Part shown: in pieces, positions 48,508-57,782 of the stretch
Layout of the letters: each line of letters opens with the position of its first letter
How positions within the stretch are numbered: position 1 is the first letter of the stretch
Made by a program: the position numbers and the translations under genes
The notes under the pieces: generated by a model
Told to the model about the DNA's origin: nothing
Databases searched by the model: none
What the model saw: only the letters and a program-made list of their open reading frames with translations
DNA from: Cellulomonas xiejunii
Lineage (GTDB): Bacteria > Actinomycetota > Actinomycetes > Actinomycetales > Cellulomonadaceae
Assembly: GCF_024508315.1 (NCBI RefSeq)
Contig: NZ_CP101987.1
Location: forward strand, 496,001-560,000
Reading direction: 5' to 3'
Length of the DNA: 64,000 bases

Positions 48508-48777
48508 CGGAGGGTCCTTCCATGGGGCCCGCGTTGCGGGCGAGGACGTGCTGACACCCCTACTTCCCTCGCAGGGGTGGATCCGGATGCACCTGCGACG
48601 AACTTTCTTCCGTGGCGCCTGCGCGGTGACCTGCGCGGACGGGCTTGCGCAACACCAGCATTGCGTAAAAAGAGCCTCTGACCTGCGGGTAAGCAAGCCC
48701 TTCCTTGGTGGCGGGCGCGCCTCGGCGGGTCTAGCGTCGGAGTTCCACGCCCCACGTCCCAGCCCCCGGAGGTCCCC
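48508..48777. other. Divergent promoter region, DUF4397 and DUF1540 genes
   Basis: No gene is seen. The centre (48640-48710) is locally AT-richer and includes TTGCGTAAAAAG and GGGTAAGCAAG, which may hold promoter elements for either side. A site for the neighbouring ECF sigma factor would be expected here but could not be identified with confidence. Confidence 0.35.
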
Positions 48778-49074
48778 ATGAGCACCCTCGCAGAGCTCCC
48801 CGCCGTGGCCGAGTGCTCGGTCGCCGGCTGTTCCTACAACGACCACTCGTCCTGCCACGCCGCCGCCGTGACGATCGGCGGCGCGGGCGACGCGCAGTGC
48901 GCCACGTTCATCCCGCTGGGCGTCAAGGGCGGGCTCGACCGCGTCGTCTCGCACGTGGGCGCCTGCCAGCGGCAGGACTGCTCGCACAACTCGCACCTCG
49001 AGTGCGCCGCGCCGTCCGTGCGGATCGGCGCCGGCCACGACATCGCCGACTGCCTGACCTACACGTCGCGCTGA
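48778..49074 (+). CDS. DUF1540-domain cysteine-rich protein
   Basis: This 98-residue protein is made of two DUF1540 repeats, each with a Cys-x(4)-Cys start (Cys-Ser-Val-Ala-Gly-Cys-Ser-Tyr-Asn and Cys-Gln-Arg-Gln-Asp-Cys-Ser-His-Asn). Later Cys residues suggest a metal site. CCGGAGG precedes the ATG. Function unknown; the family is a small putative metal-binding module. Confidence 0.85.
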   Translation: MSTLAELPAVAECSVAGCSYNDHSSCHAAAVTIGGAGDAQCATFIPLGVKGGLDRVVSHVGACQRQDCSHNSHLECAAPSVRIGAGHDIADCLTYTSR

Positions 49075-49086
49075 CGCCTCGGCCGC

Positions 49087-49115
49087 CGGCCGCGCCACCC
49101 ACGGGTGCGCGGCCG
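49087..49115. terminator. Hairpin between convergent genes
   Basis: CGGCCGCGC (49087-49095) pairs with GCGCGGCCG (49107-49115), and inner ACCC/GGGT bases may extend it. It lies between the DUF1540 gene and the convergent kinase-like gene. Confidence 0.55.
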
Positions 49116-49173
49116 TCGCCGTACCCCCGCACCTGGTCGCTGCCGTGCCGACGAGGTGTCGTGCGGCGACGTC

Positions 49174-49926
49174 TCAGCGGCGCTCGGTGAGCGCGAGCAT
49201 CGTGCGGACCAGGGCGCCCGCCTGCGGGACGAGCTCGCGCTCGCCGGGCAGCAGCCCCGGGGCTCCCGACCGCAGGGCGACCGCGTCGTCGAGCGCGGTC
49301 AGGGGCGAGACGTCGCTCGCGTGCAGGAACGCCGCGACGACCGCGCGCGCCGCCTGCGAGTAGTCGCCGCCCGCGTCGACCGCGACCTCGGCGATCAGGA
49401 CCGCCGTCACCGCGACGTCCAGCTCGGGCGTCCCCGTCGCCGCGTTCGCCCAGTCGACGAGCATCGGGCCCTGCTCCGTCAGCACGACGTTGCCCGGGTG
49501 CAGGTCGAGGTGCACGACGACGGGCCCACCACCGAGCTGCGGCCAGTCGCGGTCGCGCGGCACCTGCCACGACTGCGGCGCGGGGACGGCGTGGAGCATC
49601 GCGTGCAGGTCCGCCAGCACGTGGGCGGCGTCGGGGAGCGAGAACTCGCCCGCAGCGAGCGCCTGCAGCAGCGTCGGTCCGTGCATCCGGGTCATGACGA
49701 TGTCGGGGCCGCCGGCGCGGAGCACGTCGGGTGCGGGGAAGTCGTGCGAGCGCACGTGCCGCAGCAGGTCGACCTCGGGTGCCGCGTCACGCCCTTCGCG
49801 GTAGCGCCGGAGCACCCGCTCGTCGTCGATCGCGTACACGTCGGCCGAGGTGCCGGAGGTGAGCAGGTGGCCCGGGGCGTCGTCCGATGGCGCGTAGGCG
49901 TGCGGGGCCACGTCACCGGGGTGCAT
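49174..49926 (-). CDS. Aminoglycoside phosphotransferase-fold kinase
   Basis: The protein has 250 residues. The catalytic loop Val-His-Leu-Asp-Leu-His-Pro-Gly-Asn-Val and the following Leu-Val-Asp-Trp-Ala-Asn define the APH/choline-kinase fold. The N-lobe Gly-Thr-Ser-Ala-Asp-Val-Tyr is the nucleotide loop. Such proteins phosphorylate small metabolites or antibiotics; the specific substrate is unknown and drug resistance should not be assumed. Confidence 0.82.
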   Translation of the reverse strand: MHPGDVAPHAYAPSDDAPGHLLTSGTSADVYAIDDERVLRRYREGRDAAPEVDLLRHVRSHDFPAPDVLRAGGPDIVMTRMHGPTLLQALAAGEFSLPDAAHVLADLHAMLHAVPAPQSWQVPRDRDWPQLGGGPVVVHLDLHPGNVVLTEQGPMLVDWANAATGTPELDVAVTAVLIAEVAVDAGGDYSQAARAVVAAFLHASDVSPLTALDDAVALRSGAPGLLPGERELVPQAGALVRTMLALTERR

Positions 49927-50004
49927 GAGATCGACGTTAACGCCGATCTCCCCGATCTGCGAGGGATGCCCGAGGGCGATCTCGGTGGGACGGACCCGAC
50001 GGGC

Positions 50005-51018
50005 TCAGGTCGTCGGGCCGGTGTCCTCCGCCGGGTCGTCGGACGTCCGGTCGCGGTCGACGTGCCGGCCGTGGCCGGACGTCCCCGGCTCCGTCGACCC
50101 GTACGGCCACCGGTCGGCGTCGAGGACGCCGGGCGGCAGCGTGGGCCCCAGGTGCCCGGGGGCGTCGGGGCCGCTGCGGCTCGGGGCCTTCGCGGCGGGC
50201 GGGTCCGCGGGCCCGGCGGGGCGGGGGATGCCCACCCACGGCTCGGGTCGTGACACGTGGGACAGGCGCTGCACGGCCTCGGCGTGCGTCTCCGGCAACG
50301 GCTCCACCCACACGCGCACCGGCTGCCGGACCGAGACGCGCACGTCGACGTCCCCGCAGCGCCGCGCGATGTCCGCGCGCAGGTCGGCCACCTGGCCGTC
50401 GACGTCGTCGTCGGTGCGGGTCAGCACGACGAACACGCCACCGCCGAGCGTCGCCATCGGGTGCCCGGACCCGAACACCTCGCGCAGCGCCGCACCCACC
50501 GCCGCGGAGCGCGCCGCCCGCAGGAGGCCCGTGACGTGACCGGCGGCCACGTCGACCACGGTCAGCCCGTGCCGGAGCGCCGGGTCGACGTCGTCCTGCT
50601 CGGCCTGGAGGTACGCCTCGGCGAGCCGCACCGCCAGGTACTGCTGCGTGGGCAGTCCGGTCTCGGGGTCCACGCACGCGCCCGTCGTCACGAGCACCGC
50701 CTGCGCGTCCGCCCAGCCCTCGTTGAGGGCGCGGACCGCGTCCAGCGGCGGCATGGCGCGTCCCGTCGAGCGGTACAGGCAGACGAGGTCGTCGAGCGCC
50801 TCGCCGACACCCACGCCGTGCTCGCCGCGGGCACGGCCCAGCTCGAACGCCGCCGTCGAGACGTCGCAGTCAGCGAGCACCGCGACGGCGACCGCGTCCA
50901 CGGCCGGGTGGTACCAGTCGGAGGGACGGCGCCAGACCGACGCGACGCTCTCCTCGCGCCAGCGCTCACGCAGGCCCTGGGGGAGCGCGTGCCCGTCGTT
51001 GTCGATGTTGGTCGTCAC
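50005..51018 (-). CDS. Degenerate GGDEF-like protein
   Basis: The GTG start gives 337 residues. The middle has Asp-Pro-Glu-Thr-Gly-Leu-Pro-Thr-Gln-Gln-Tyr-Leu, the opening of a GGDEF domain. The active-site loop is reduced to Leu-Gly-Gly-Gly-Val-Phe, so cyclase activity is unlikely. The N-terminal 110 residues are helical, and the C-terminal 90 residues are Pro/Arg-rich and probably disordered. It may be a c-di-GMP or nucleotide sensor without catalysis. Confidence 0.65.
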   Translation of the reverse strand: MTTNIDNDGHALPQGLRERWREESVASVWRRPSDWYHPAVDAVAVAVLADCDVSTAAFELGRARGEHGVGVGEALDDLVCLYRSTGRAMPPLDAVRALNEGWADAQAVLVTTGACVDPETGLPTQQYLAVRLAEAYLQAEQDDVDPALRHGLTVVDVAAGHVTGLLRAARSAAVGAALREVFGSGHPMATLGGGVFVVLTRTDDDVDGQVADLRADIARRCGDVDVRVSVRQPVRVWVEPLPETHAEAVQRLSHVSRPEPWVGIPRPAGPADPPAAKAPSRSGPDAPGHLGPTLPPGVLDADRWPYGSTEPGTSGHGRHVDRDRTSDDPAEDTGPTT

Positions 51019-51267
51019 ACGGGTAGAGAGCGCTTGCCGGTGGGATCATGACGCGGGTACGCAGAGTTTCACCCGGTCGGCCCTCCGGATCACCCGGGTG
51101 CCACCGGCCGAGCGCACCCGTTGAGGGCCTGCGACCTGGGCAGCCGTGTCACGCGGCCTGCAGAACCCGGCGGCTCGCCCTGTTCATCCCATCGGTCGGA
51201 TATGGCAGGCTGTCACAGCGAGGTCGCCCGGGACGCGGCCCGACGGCGATCTGACGGGAAAGGTGGC

Positions 51268-54200
51268 GTGGCCACAGGCGGGAGCGACTTCGACGTCATC
51301 GAGGGTGACGCCGAGCTGCTGCGCGCCACCCGCGAGGGTGACGCCGCGGCATACGGTCGGCTCTACGAGCGCCACGCCGGTGCCGCCCTCGTCGTCGCCC
51401 GTCAGTACAGCGACTCCGCGCCCGACGCCGAGGACGTCGTCGCCGACGCGTTCGCCAACGTGCACCGCGCGCTGCTCGGCGGCGGCGGCCCCGAGAGCGC
51501 CTTCCGGGCCTACCTGTTCACCGTCGTGCGCCGCGTCGCGACCGTGCACCGCACCGCCGGACGCCGCACGCAGCCCACGGACGACGTGGCGGTCCTGGAG
51601 ATCGCGTCGACGCCCGTCGAGACGGCCGAGGAGCCCACGCTCGCCGGCTTCGAGCGCAGCGTCGTCGCGCGGGCCTTCCGCTCCCTTCCCGAGCGGTGGC
51701 GCGAGGTCCTGTGGCACAGCGAGGTCGAGGGGCTGACGCCCGCCGAGATCGCGCCGATCGTCGGTCTCACGGCGAACAGCACGGCCGCGCTCGCCTACCG
51801 CGCGCGCGAGGGTCTGCGGCAGGCCTACCTGCAGCAGCATCTGCAGGACCCGCTGGACGAGGGCTGCCGCGCCGTGGCGGGCAAGCTCGGCTCGCACGTG
51901 CGCGGCGGGCTCGGTGCGCGCGACACGCGGCAGGTCGAGGGGCACCTCGACGAGTGCGGCGACTGCCGCGCGCTCGTCCTGGAGCTGGGAGACGTCAACC
52001 ACGGGATGCGGGCCGTCGTCGCCCCGCTCGTCCTGGGTCTGCTCGGTCTCGGTGCGCTCGCGCACGAGCTGCCCGTCGGCGGTGGCCTGGCGGCCGGAGC
52101 CGCTGCGCTCACCCAGCAGGGCGGCGCCGCGGCGTCCGGCGGGACCGGCGCGGGGGCGGCCGGTGGCACGGGCGCCGCGGGCGGGGGCGCTGCGGCAGCG
52201 ACGGGCACCGGCGCGGCCGTGGGCAGCACGGCTGTGGGGACGGCCGCTGCAGGCACGGCCGCCGCAGGCACGGCGACGGGGGTCGCCGGGGTGTTCGCGG
52301 GCGTCTCCGCGGGTGCGATCGCCGCCGCGGTCGCGGTGGTCGCGGTGGTCGCCGTCGTGATCGTCGGTGCGGCCCAGCTGCTGGGGGGACCCGACGACGT
52401 CGTCGCCGAGCCGACGCCCGACGTGTCCGGCGCCTCGCAGACCGGGGGAGCCACGCCCTCCGCGGAGGCGACACCGTCGAGCAACGCGGAGCCCTCCCCG
52501 ACGGCCCTGCCCGAGCAGGACGACGACGCGGCCGCGCTGCCCGAGACCGACGAGGACGTGACACCCGGCAGGGCGCCCGCGGGTCCCCGTGCTCCGGGAC
52601 CCGTCGTCGCGCCGGTCGTCGGTCCGACCGACGTGCCGAGCGCGGCACCGACGACCGAACCGATCATCGAGCCGACGGTCGAGCCCACGCCGACCACCGA
52701 CCCCCCACCCGCGCCCGCGGACGTCGTGGTCGCGGCACCCGAGGGCGGCATCGAGCTGATCGCGGGGGTCGCGGGGCAGGCCATCACGCTCACCGTGAGC
52801 AACGCCGGCGGACAGCCCGCCGGAGCGCTCGTCGCCGACGTCTCGCTGCCGTCCGGCGTGACGCTGACGGGGGACGCGCTCGCGGTGGCCGGTTTCGGCT
52901 TCTCGCCCGCGGACGCCACCGCCTGGTCGTGCGTCACGAGCGCCGACGATCGCGCCGCGACCTGCACGTTGACCGAGCTGGCGCCCGGGCAGGAGGCGGT
53001 CCTGTCCCTGACGGTCGCGGTCGACGAGTCCTACAACGCGTCCGGTGACGAGGAGGTCCGCCTGCGGATCTCCGGGGACGGCGGCGCGTGGGAGCCGGCG
53101 CCGATCCACGTGCGCGTCGCGCCGTCGCTCGCGCGCCTCACGTTCGGTGCGCAGCCGCCGACCGACGTGCAGCTCGTCACGGGGCGCTCGCAGGTCCTGC
53201 AGGTGCCGGTGCGCAACGCGGGCGGCACCGCCCTGACCGGTGAGGTTCCCGCCGTCGTGGAGCTCAGCCTCCCGGCCGGTGTGTCCGCGAGAGGCACGGC
53301 GCCGTGGTCGTGCACGTCCGGCGACGACGTCGTCACCTGTCGCCACCGCGCGCTCGCGGCGTTCACCGCCTCGACGCTCGACCTCGTGCTCACGACCGCG
53401 AGCGGGACCGCCACCGGCGAAGGGTCCATGCACGTGCGGCTCACGCCGTCCGCGTACCGGCCGGTCGAGACGCGGGACGTGAGCTACCGGCTCGTGCGGC
53501 CCGCGATCCTCTCGGCCCAGGCGCCCGAGTCGCTGGACGTGGCGCCCGGGACGCCCGCGGCGATCGCCGTCACGGTCGCCAACGACGGCGACCTGGCCGC
53601 CCCCGGGACCGCCGTGACCCTGACGGCCCCGGCGGGTGCGACGCTCGCCCCGGCCGCCGGCGACGGCTGGACGTGCTCCGGTGACGGCAGCACGGCCACC
53701 TGCGCCGCCGACCTCGGCCCCGGCGCACGCGGGACCCTCACGACCTCGGTGGAGGTGCCGGTCGGGACCGTCGGGCCGCTCGGTGCCGTGACCGTCGGCC
53801 TCGCGCACCCCGACGCGGACGTGGCCGTCGCGTCGCGCGCGGTCACGCTGACCGCGGTCGAGCCGGTCCTGTCCGTGGCGGGTGCCACTGCGGTCGTCGA
53901 CACGACGCACGGCGGCACGCTCGCGTTCGTCGTGCAGGTCGCGGGACAGCGCGACGACGGCCGCCCGGCCGCGGCCGCCGCCGACGTGCGCGCCGTCGTG
54001 ACCCTGCCGCCCGGGGTCACGATCGACCAGACCGCCACCGGCAGCCGCACCGAGGCCTGCACCGGAAACGGTCGCACGGTGACGTGCGCGCTGGGTGAGG
54101 TGCCCGCCGGCGGGACGCTCCCGGTGGAGATCCGATTCCGCGCCGCAGGTGCCGTGCGGGGCACGGTCGACGTGCTCGTGACCGCGGCGGGTGCGCGGCC

Positions 54201-55215
54201 GGTGACGGCGTCGACGCAGGTCGTCGTGTCGTCCGCCAACCTCACGCCCGTGTGGTCCGGGGTGGGTGATCTCGAGGTCGTCGAGGTCGGCGCTCCGCTG
54301 CTCCTGTGCGTCGACTCGTACGCGCAGCAGTGCTCCGCCGCGAACCGCGACAGCGACAACAACGGGCTCGACATGCGCCCGATCGACCAGGCGCCGCCGG
54401 ACGGCGCCCGCCCGAGGATCCGGGTGTCCTCCGAGACGTACCTCGACGTGCCCGACTCCCGCCCGGTCGTCTGGGCCGGCCTGTACTGGTCCGGCGTCAT
54501 CGGCCCCCGCGACGTCTGGAGCGGGCCGCGCGACACCGCCCGCCTGCGGGCCCCCGACGGGACGTGGAGCCACGTGACCGCCGGCTCGGTGACGGACGTG
54601 TCCGACTCGAGTGGTCGCCGGTACTACCAGGCCGCCGTCGAGGTGACCGACCTGGTGGCACGCGGCGGCGGCGGGGCGTGGGCGCTCGCCGACGCCGCCG
54701 TCAGCGTCGGACGCACGGACCTGGACCCGAGCTACTACGCCGGCTGGTCGCTCGTGGTCGTCCACGGCACGCCCGCGGCCCCGGGTGCGGTGGGGGCGGC
54801 GTCGGTGACCGTCCACCAGGGGGGCGCGTGGATCGGGGCGTCCGCACCGGCGCCGGCGTTCGCGTTCGTCGGCGAGCCCGGTGCGCGCACCCGCATCGGC
54901 GTCGTCGCGTGGGACGGCGACCGCGGCAACACCGGTGACAGGCTGACGCTCTCCGAGGTCGGGCCGCTGCGACCGCTGCGGTGGGACGGGGCCGCCGTCG
55001 TCGACCGCGGGTCCGCCGACAACGCGTTCGACTCCACGGCGACCGGCTGGGCCTACCCCAACTCCCTCGGTGTCGACGCCAAGGGGTTCGCCGAGGTCGC
55101 GCTGCCGTCAGGTGTCGGCACGCTGACGGCGAGCACGACGGGGGACCAGTACCTGATCGGCGTGGTCACCGTGCGCACCGCGCAGGCGCCGCTGTCGGTG
55201 ACGCCGTCGAGCTGA
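51268..55215 (+). CDS. ECF sigma factor fused to zinc finger, membrane helices and a large extracellular region
   Basis: The GTG start after GGGAAAGG gives 1315 residues. Residues 20-195 are an ECF sigma factor (Pro-Asp-Ala-Glu-Asp-Val-Val-Ala-Asp-Ala-Phe; region 4 with Leu-Thr-Pro-Ala-Glu-Ile-Ala-Pro-Ile-Val). His226-x3-Cys230-x2-Cys233 is an anti-sigma-type zinc finger. Hydrophobic stretches at 250-265 and about 338-372 flank a Gly/Ala-rich loop. After a Pro/Thr linker come several DUF11-like beta domains (about 485-1000). A C-terminal domain of about 300 residues follows. Sigma factor, anti-sigma and sensor are thus in one chain; release would need proteolysis. The frame is continuous. Confidence 0.82.
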   Translation: MATGGSDFDVIEGDAELLRATREGDAAAYGRLYERHAGAALVVARQYSDSAPDAEDVVADAFANVHRALLGGGGPESAFRAYLFTVVRRVATVHRTAGRRTQPTDDVAVLEIASTPVETAEEPTLAGFERSVVARAFRSLPERWREVLWHSEVEGLTPAEIAPIVGLTANSTAALAYRAREGLRQAYLQQHLQDPLDEGCRAVAGKLGSHVRGGLGARDTRQVEGHLDECGDCRALVLELGDVNHGMRAVVAPLVLGLLGLGALAHELPVGGGLAAGAAALTQQGGAAASGGTGAGAAGGTGAAGGGAAAATGTGAAVGSTAVGTAAAGTAAAGTATGVAGVFAGVSAGAIAAAVAVVAVVAVVIVGAAQLLGGPDDVVAEPTPDVSGASQTGGATPSAEATPSSNAEPSPTALPEQDDDAAALPETDEDVTPGRAPAGPRAPGPVVAPVVGPTDVPSAAPTTEPIIEPTVEPTPTTDPPPAPADVVVAAPEGGIELIAGVAGQAITLTVSNAGGQPAGALVADVSLPSGVTLTGDALAVAGFGFSPADATAWSCVTSADDRAATCTLTELAPGQEAVLSLTVAVDESYNASGDEEVRLRISGDGGAWEPAPIHVRVAPSLARLTFGAQPPTDVQLVTGRSQVLQVPVRNAGGTALTGEVPAVVELSLPAGVSARGTAPWSCTSGDDVVTCRHRALAAFTASTLDLVLTTASGTATGEGSMHVRLTPSAYRPVETRDVSYRLVRPAILSAQAPESLDVAPGTPAAIAVTVANDGDLAAPGTAVTLTAPAGATLAPAAGDGWTCSGDGSTATCAADLGPGARGTLTTSVEVPVGTVGPLGAVTVGLAHPDADVAVASRAVTLTAVEPVLSVAGATAVVDTTHGGTLAFVVQVAGQRDDGRPAAAAADVRAVVTLPPGVTIDQTATGSRTEACTGNGRTVTCALGEVPAGGTLPVEIRFRAAGAVRGTVDVLVTAAGARPVTASTQVVVSSANLTPVWSGVGDLEVVEVGAPLLLCVDSYAQQCSAANRDSDNNGLDMRPIDQAPPDGARPRIRVSSETYLDVPDSRPVVWAGLYWSGVIGPRDVWSGPRDTARLRAPDGTWSHVTAGSVTDVSDSSGRRYYQAAVEVTDLVARGGGGAWALADAAVSVGRTDLDPSYYAGWSLVVVHGTPAAPGAVGAASVTVHQGGAWIGASAPAPAFAFVGEPGARTRIGVVAWDGDRGNTGDRLTLSEVGPLRPLRWDGAAVVDRGSADNAFDSTATGWAYPNSLGVDAKGFAEVALPSGVGTLTASTTGDQYLIGVVTVRTAQAPLSVTPSS

Positions 55216-55264
55216 CGGTGACGCCGAGCTCCTGACGGTGACGCCGTCCGGTTGACGGTGACGC
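55199..55264 (+). repeat. Short tandem repeats across the sigma-fusion stop codon
   Basis: The segment GACGGTGACGCCG recurs about four times around and after the stop of the large fusion gene. These are degenerate copies of the codons for its terminal Val-Thr-Pro-Ser-Ser. The true end of the ancestral gene may have been altered by slippage here. Confidence 0.55.
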
Positions 55265-55336
55265 CTGCACGTCATCCGCCGGAGCGGGCCCCCGGAGCCG
55301 GGGTGCGTGCCGCGGTCCGCGCGGGCGGGGAAAGGT

Positions 55337-55390
55337 GCGCTGCCGAGCCGGACGGGGTCCCCCGATCCCGTTGCGTCGGCTCGGCAGCGC
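55337..55390. terminator. Bidirectional terminator hairpin
   Basis: GCGCTGCCGAGCCG (55337-55350) and its perfect complement (55377-55390) enclose a 26-base loop that itself contains GGGGTCCCC. It lies between the sigma-fusion gene and the convergent small gene. Confidence 0.65.
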
Positions 55391-55396
55391 GTGTCC

Positions 55397-55780
55397 TCAG
55401 CGGGCGTCCCCCGAGCCGCTGAGGACGTCAGGGGTGCCCGCCGGGGAGTCGTCCACCGGGTCGAGCAGCCGTAGGTGGGGCAGGCGGTCACCGAAGCGAC
55501 GGACCTCGCCGGTCGTTCCCGGGACGAGCGACAGCGCCGCGAACGTCTCGGACCCGGGCAGCGCCTCCTGTGCGAGCTCGCGCAGGAGGTCGGCCGTCTC
55601 GGCGATCTCGTGGGCCGTGGGCCGGCGAGGGGCGTCGAGGTCGCCGGGTTCGGCGACGGTCTCCTCGGGCAGGCTCACGTAGAGCACGAAGCCCGCGCGC
55701 GGTCCGTGCGGCGGCACGGGCGCGACAGGGACGGGACGGTGGGCGGCGCGTGGGCGACGCAGCCGTGCGGGTGAGGTCAT
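55397..55780 (-). CDS. Hypothetical protein
   Basis: This 127-residue protein of unknown family has an Arg/Pro-rich N-terminus, then Phe-Val-Leu-Tyr-Val-Ser-Leu-Pro-Glu-Glu. A helical middle follows (Glu-Ile-Ala-Glu-Thr-Ala-Asp-Leu-Leu-Arg-Glu-Leu-Ala-Gln-Glu). No membrane segment or catalytic motif. The N-terminal ~25 residues could be an over-extended start. Confidence 0.5.
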   Translation of the reverse strand: MTSPARLRRPRAAHRPVPVAPVPPHGPRAGFVLYVSLPEETVAEPGDLDAPRRPTAHEIAETADLLRELAQEALPGSETFAALSLVPGTTGEVRRFGDRLPHLRLLDPVDDSPAGTPDVLSGSGDAR

Positions 55781-56171
55781 GGGAGTCTCCGAGTTCGGGT
55801 GACCGGCGGCGGGCCTGCGGCGGTCGGTGGACGGACGCGCTGGGGTCGGGGCGGGTCAGGACCGACAGCAGCTCGGGTACCACCCGAACGCATGCGCGCA
55901 GTCGACGACGCGGGTGCGCACAGGGGACGTCTCGGAACTCACCGGACGATCGTGACACGACGCCCCGGTTCACCCCAAGGGGTTACTCGCGACGTCTCAG
56001 GCCTTGGGATCGCTTCCACGCGTGTGAGGTGGCCCTATGCGTCGAAGATCCGTACCGGACACACCCGCCGGATGTCCAGCGGGTGAGCGCACCGACCATC
56101 CTCACCGGGGCAGGACGGCCCACAGCCGAGCCGTCCGCCGGTCGGAGGGACTGCGCCCCTGCGCTCGGAGG
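55781..56171. other. Intergenic region without recognised gene
   Basis: These 391 bases between the hypothetical gene and the end of upp hold short open frames of low coding character on both strands. No hairpin with a clear terminator shape and no repeat were noticed. The left part should contain the promoter of the hypothetical gene. Confidence 0.4.
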
Positions 56172-56807
56172 TCAGACGATGCCGTACAGCCGGTCTCCCG
56201 CGTCACCCAGGCCGGGGACGATGTACGCCTTCTCGTTCAGGCGTTCGTCGACGGACGCGACCACGACCTGCACGTCCGCGCGGTCTCCGACGAACTCCTC
56301 GACGACCCGGATGCCCTCCGGCGCCGCGATGAGGCAGACGGCGGTCACGTCACGCGCGCCGCGCTGCAGGAGGTAGTCGATGGATGCGACCAGCGTGTTG
56401 CCCGTCGCGAGCATCGGGTCCAGGAGGAAGCACTGGCGACCCGTCAGGTCGTCGGGCAGGCGGTTCGCGTACGTGATCGCCTCGAGCGTCTCCTCGTCGC
56501 GCTGCAGACCGAGGAAGCCGACCTCGGCCGTCGGCAGCAGGCGCGTCATGCCCTCGAGCATCCCGAGGCCGGCCCGCAGGATCGGCACGACGATGGGGCT
56601 CGGGTCGGCGAGCTTCACGCCCGTGGTCGTCGCCACGGGCGTCACGACCTCGACCTCGCGCGTGCGCACCTGACGCGTCGCCTCGTACGCGAGCAGCGTC
56701 ACCAGCTCGTCGACGAGCTGGCGGAACGTGGGGCTCGGGGTCTTCGCGTCACGCAGGACCGCGAGCTTGTGGGCGACGAGCGGGTGGTCGGCGACGTGCA
56801 GGCGCAT
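56172..56807 (-). CDS. upp: Uracil phosphoribosyltransferase
   Basis: This 211-residue protein converts uracil and PRPP to UMP (pyrimidine salvage, cytosol). The PRPP loop [10 protein letters not shown] and the uracil-binding C-terminus [12 protein letters not shown] are diagnostic. The start at Met-Arg-Leu-His-Val-Ala matches the family; a longer upstream frame is not used. Divergent from tadA. Confidence 0.96.
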   Translation of the reverse strand: MRLHVADHPLVAHKLAVLRDAKTPSPTFRQLVDELVTLLAYEATRQVRTREVEVVTPVATTTGVKLADPSPIVVPILRAGLGMLEGMTRLLPTAEVGFLGLQRDEETLEAITYANRLPDDLTGRQCFLLDPMLATGNTLVASIDYLLQRGARDVTAVCLIAAPEGIRVVEEFVGDRADVQVVVASVDERLNEKAYIVPGLGDAGDRLYGIV

Positions 56808-56964
56808 GCTTGCCAGGGTAGTGCGAGGATGCCCCCGGTCGCCCGGGACGGAACGCCGTGGCGCGGATGGCGTGCGTCGCGCGACGTGCGGGGTCACGGG
56901 TCGCGGTCGGGCTCCGGGGGTGCTGGCGCGCGGTCGGGGTGCGTCGCGGATCGGGGAGGTGGGC

Positions 56965-57591
56965 GTGAAGGATCAGCCGGGCTCGGGTGGGTCGACGGCG
57001 CCCGTCGTGTCGCCGCCGCCCTTCCCGTCGTCGTCGGACGTGTCGTCGTCGCTGCTGTCGGCAGCGGGGGAGCCGCTCGCGGACGTGCCGGGGGCGGAGG
57101 CGCCGCGTGTCGTCGTCGGTCCGCCGTCCCCCGCCGCGACGCCTGGTGACGAGGCGGCGATGGTTCATGCGCTGGAGGAGGCACGTGCCGCGCTGGCCAC
57201 CGGCGACGTGCCCGTCGGGGCGGTGGTGCTCGGGCCGGACGGTGCCGTCGTCGGCCGTGGCCGCAACGTGCGGGAGGCCGACGTCGACCCGACCGGGCAC
57301 GCCGAGGTCGTGGCGCTGCGCGCAGCAGCGACCGCCCTGGGGACCTGGCGACTGGACGGCTGCACGCTCGTCGTGACCCTCGAGCCCTGCCTCATGTGCG
57401 CCGGTGCGGTGCTGCAGGCGCGTGTCCCGCGTCTGGTGCTGGGCGCGTGGGACGAGAAGGCCGGGGCGTGCGGGTCGCAGTGGGACGTGGTCCGCGACCG
57501 TCGAGCGCTGCACCGCGTGGAGGTGGTCGCGGGTGTCCGCGCCGAGGAGTCGGCCACCCTCCTGCGCGAGTTCTTCCGCCCTCACCGCTGA
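56965..57591 (+). CDS. tadA: tRNA-specific adenosine deaminase
   Basis: The GTG start after GGGGAGG gives 208 residues. It converts the wobble adenosine of tRNA-Arg(ACG) to inosine. The zinc motifs Gly-His-Ala-Glu-Val and Glu-Pro-Cys-Leu-Met-Cys-Ala-Gly are intact. An N-terminal extension of about 65 Pro/Ser-rich residues precedes the deaminase core, unusual in length and possibly disordered. A later start is conceivable but has no better ribosome-binding site. Confidence 0.92.
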   Translation: MKDQPGSGGSTAPVVSPPPFPSSSDVSSSLLSAAGEPLADVPGAEAPRVVVGPPSPAATPGDEAAMVHALEEARAALATGDVPVGAVVLGPDGAVVGRGRNVREADVDPTGHAEVVALRAAATALGTWRLDGCTLVVTLEPCLMCAGAVLQARVPRLVLGAWDEKAGACGSQWDVVRDRRALHRVEVVAGVRAEESATLLREFFRPHR

Positions 57592-57637
57592 CCACCCACC
57601 CTCGCCCGCCTCCGCCCCCGCGCGCGCCCACCCTGTC

Positions 57638-57751
57638 GCCGAGCGCGGTACACACCCGCCGAGCGCGGTACACACCCGCCGAGCGCGGTACTCGTTCGTG
57701 CCGCGCTCGGCGGCGGAGTGCCGCGCTCGGCGGTCGAGTACCGCGCTCGAC
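57638..57751. repeat. Triple direct and inverted repeat cluster
   Basis: GCCGAGCGCGGTA occurs three times at 20-base spacing (57638, 57658, 57678). Its complement core CCGCGCTCG occurs three times after it (57701, 57721, about 57741). The arms can pair in several registers into long hairpins. The position between convergent tadA and sirtuin genes suggests termination, but the repeat structure is more elaborate than needed. Confidence 0.85.
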
Positions 57752-57782
57752 GTGGGTGGCGTGCGTGAACGAGGGCGGGGCG

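Noticed and set aside
49174..49926. Aminoglycoside-resistance gene
   Set aside because: The fold is APH-like but nothing specific to a known resistance enzyme is visible. Most chromosomal members of this fold act on other substrates.
50005..51018. Active diguanylate cyclase
   Set aside because: The GGDEF loop is reduced to Gly-Gly-Gly-Val and lacks the acidic catalytic residues.
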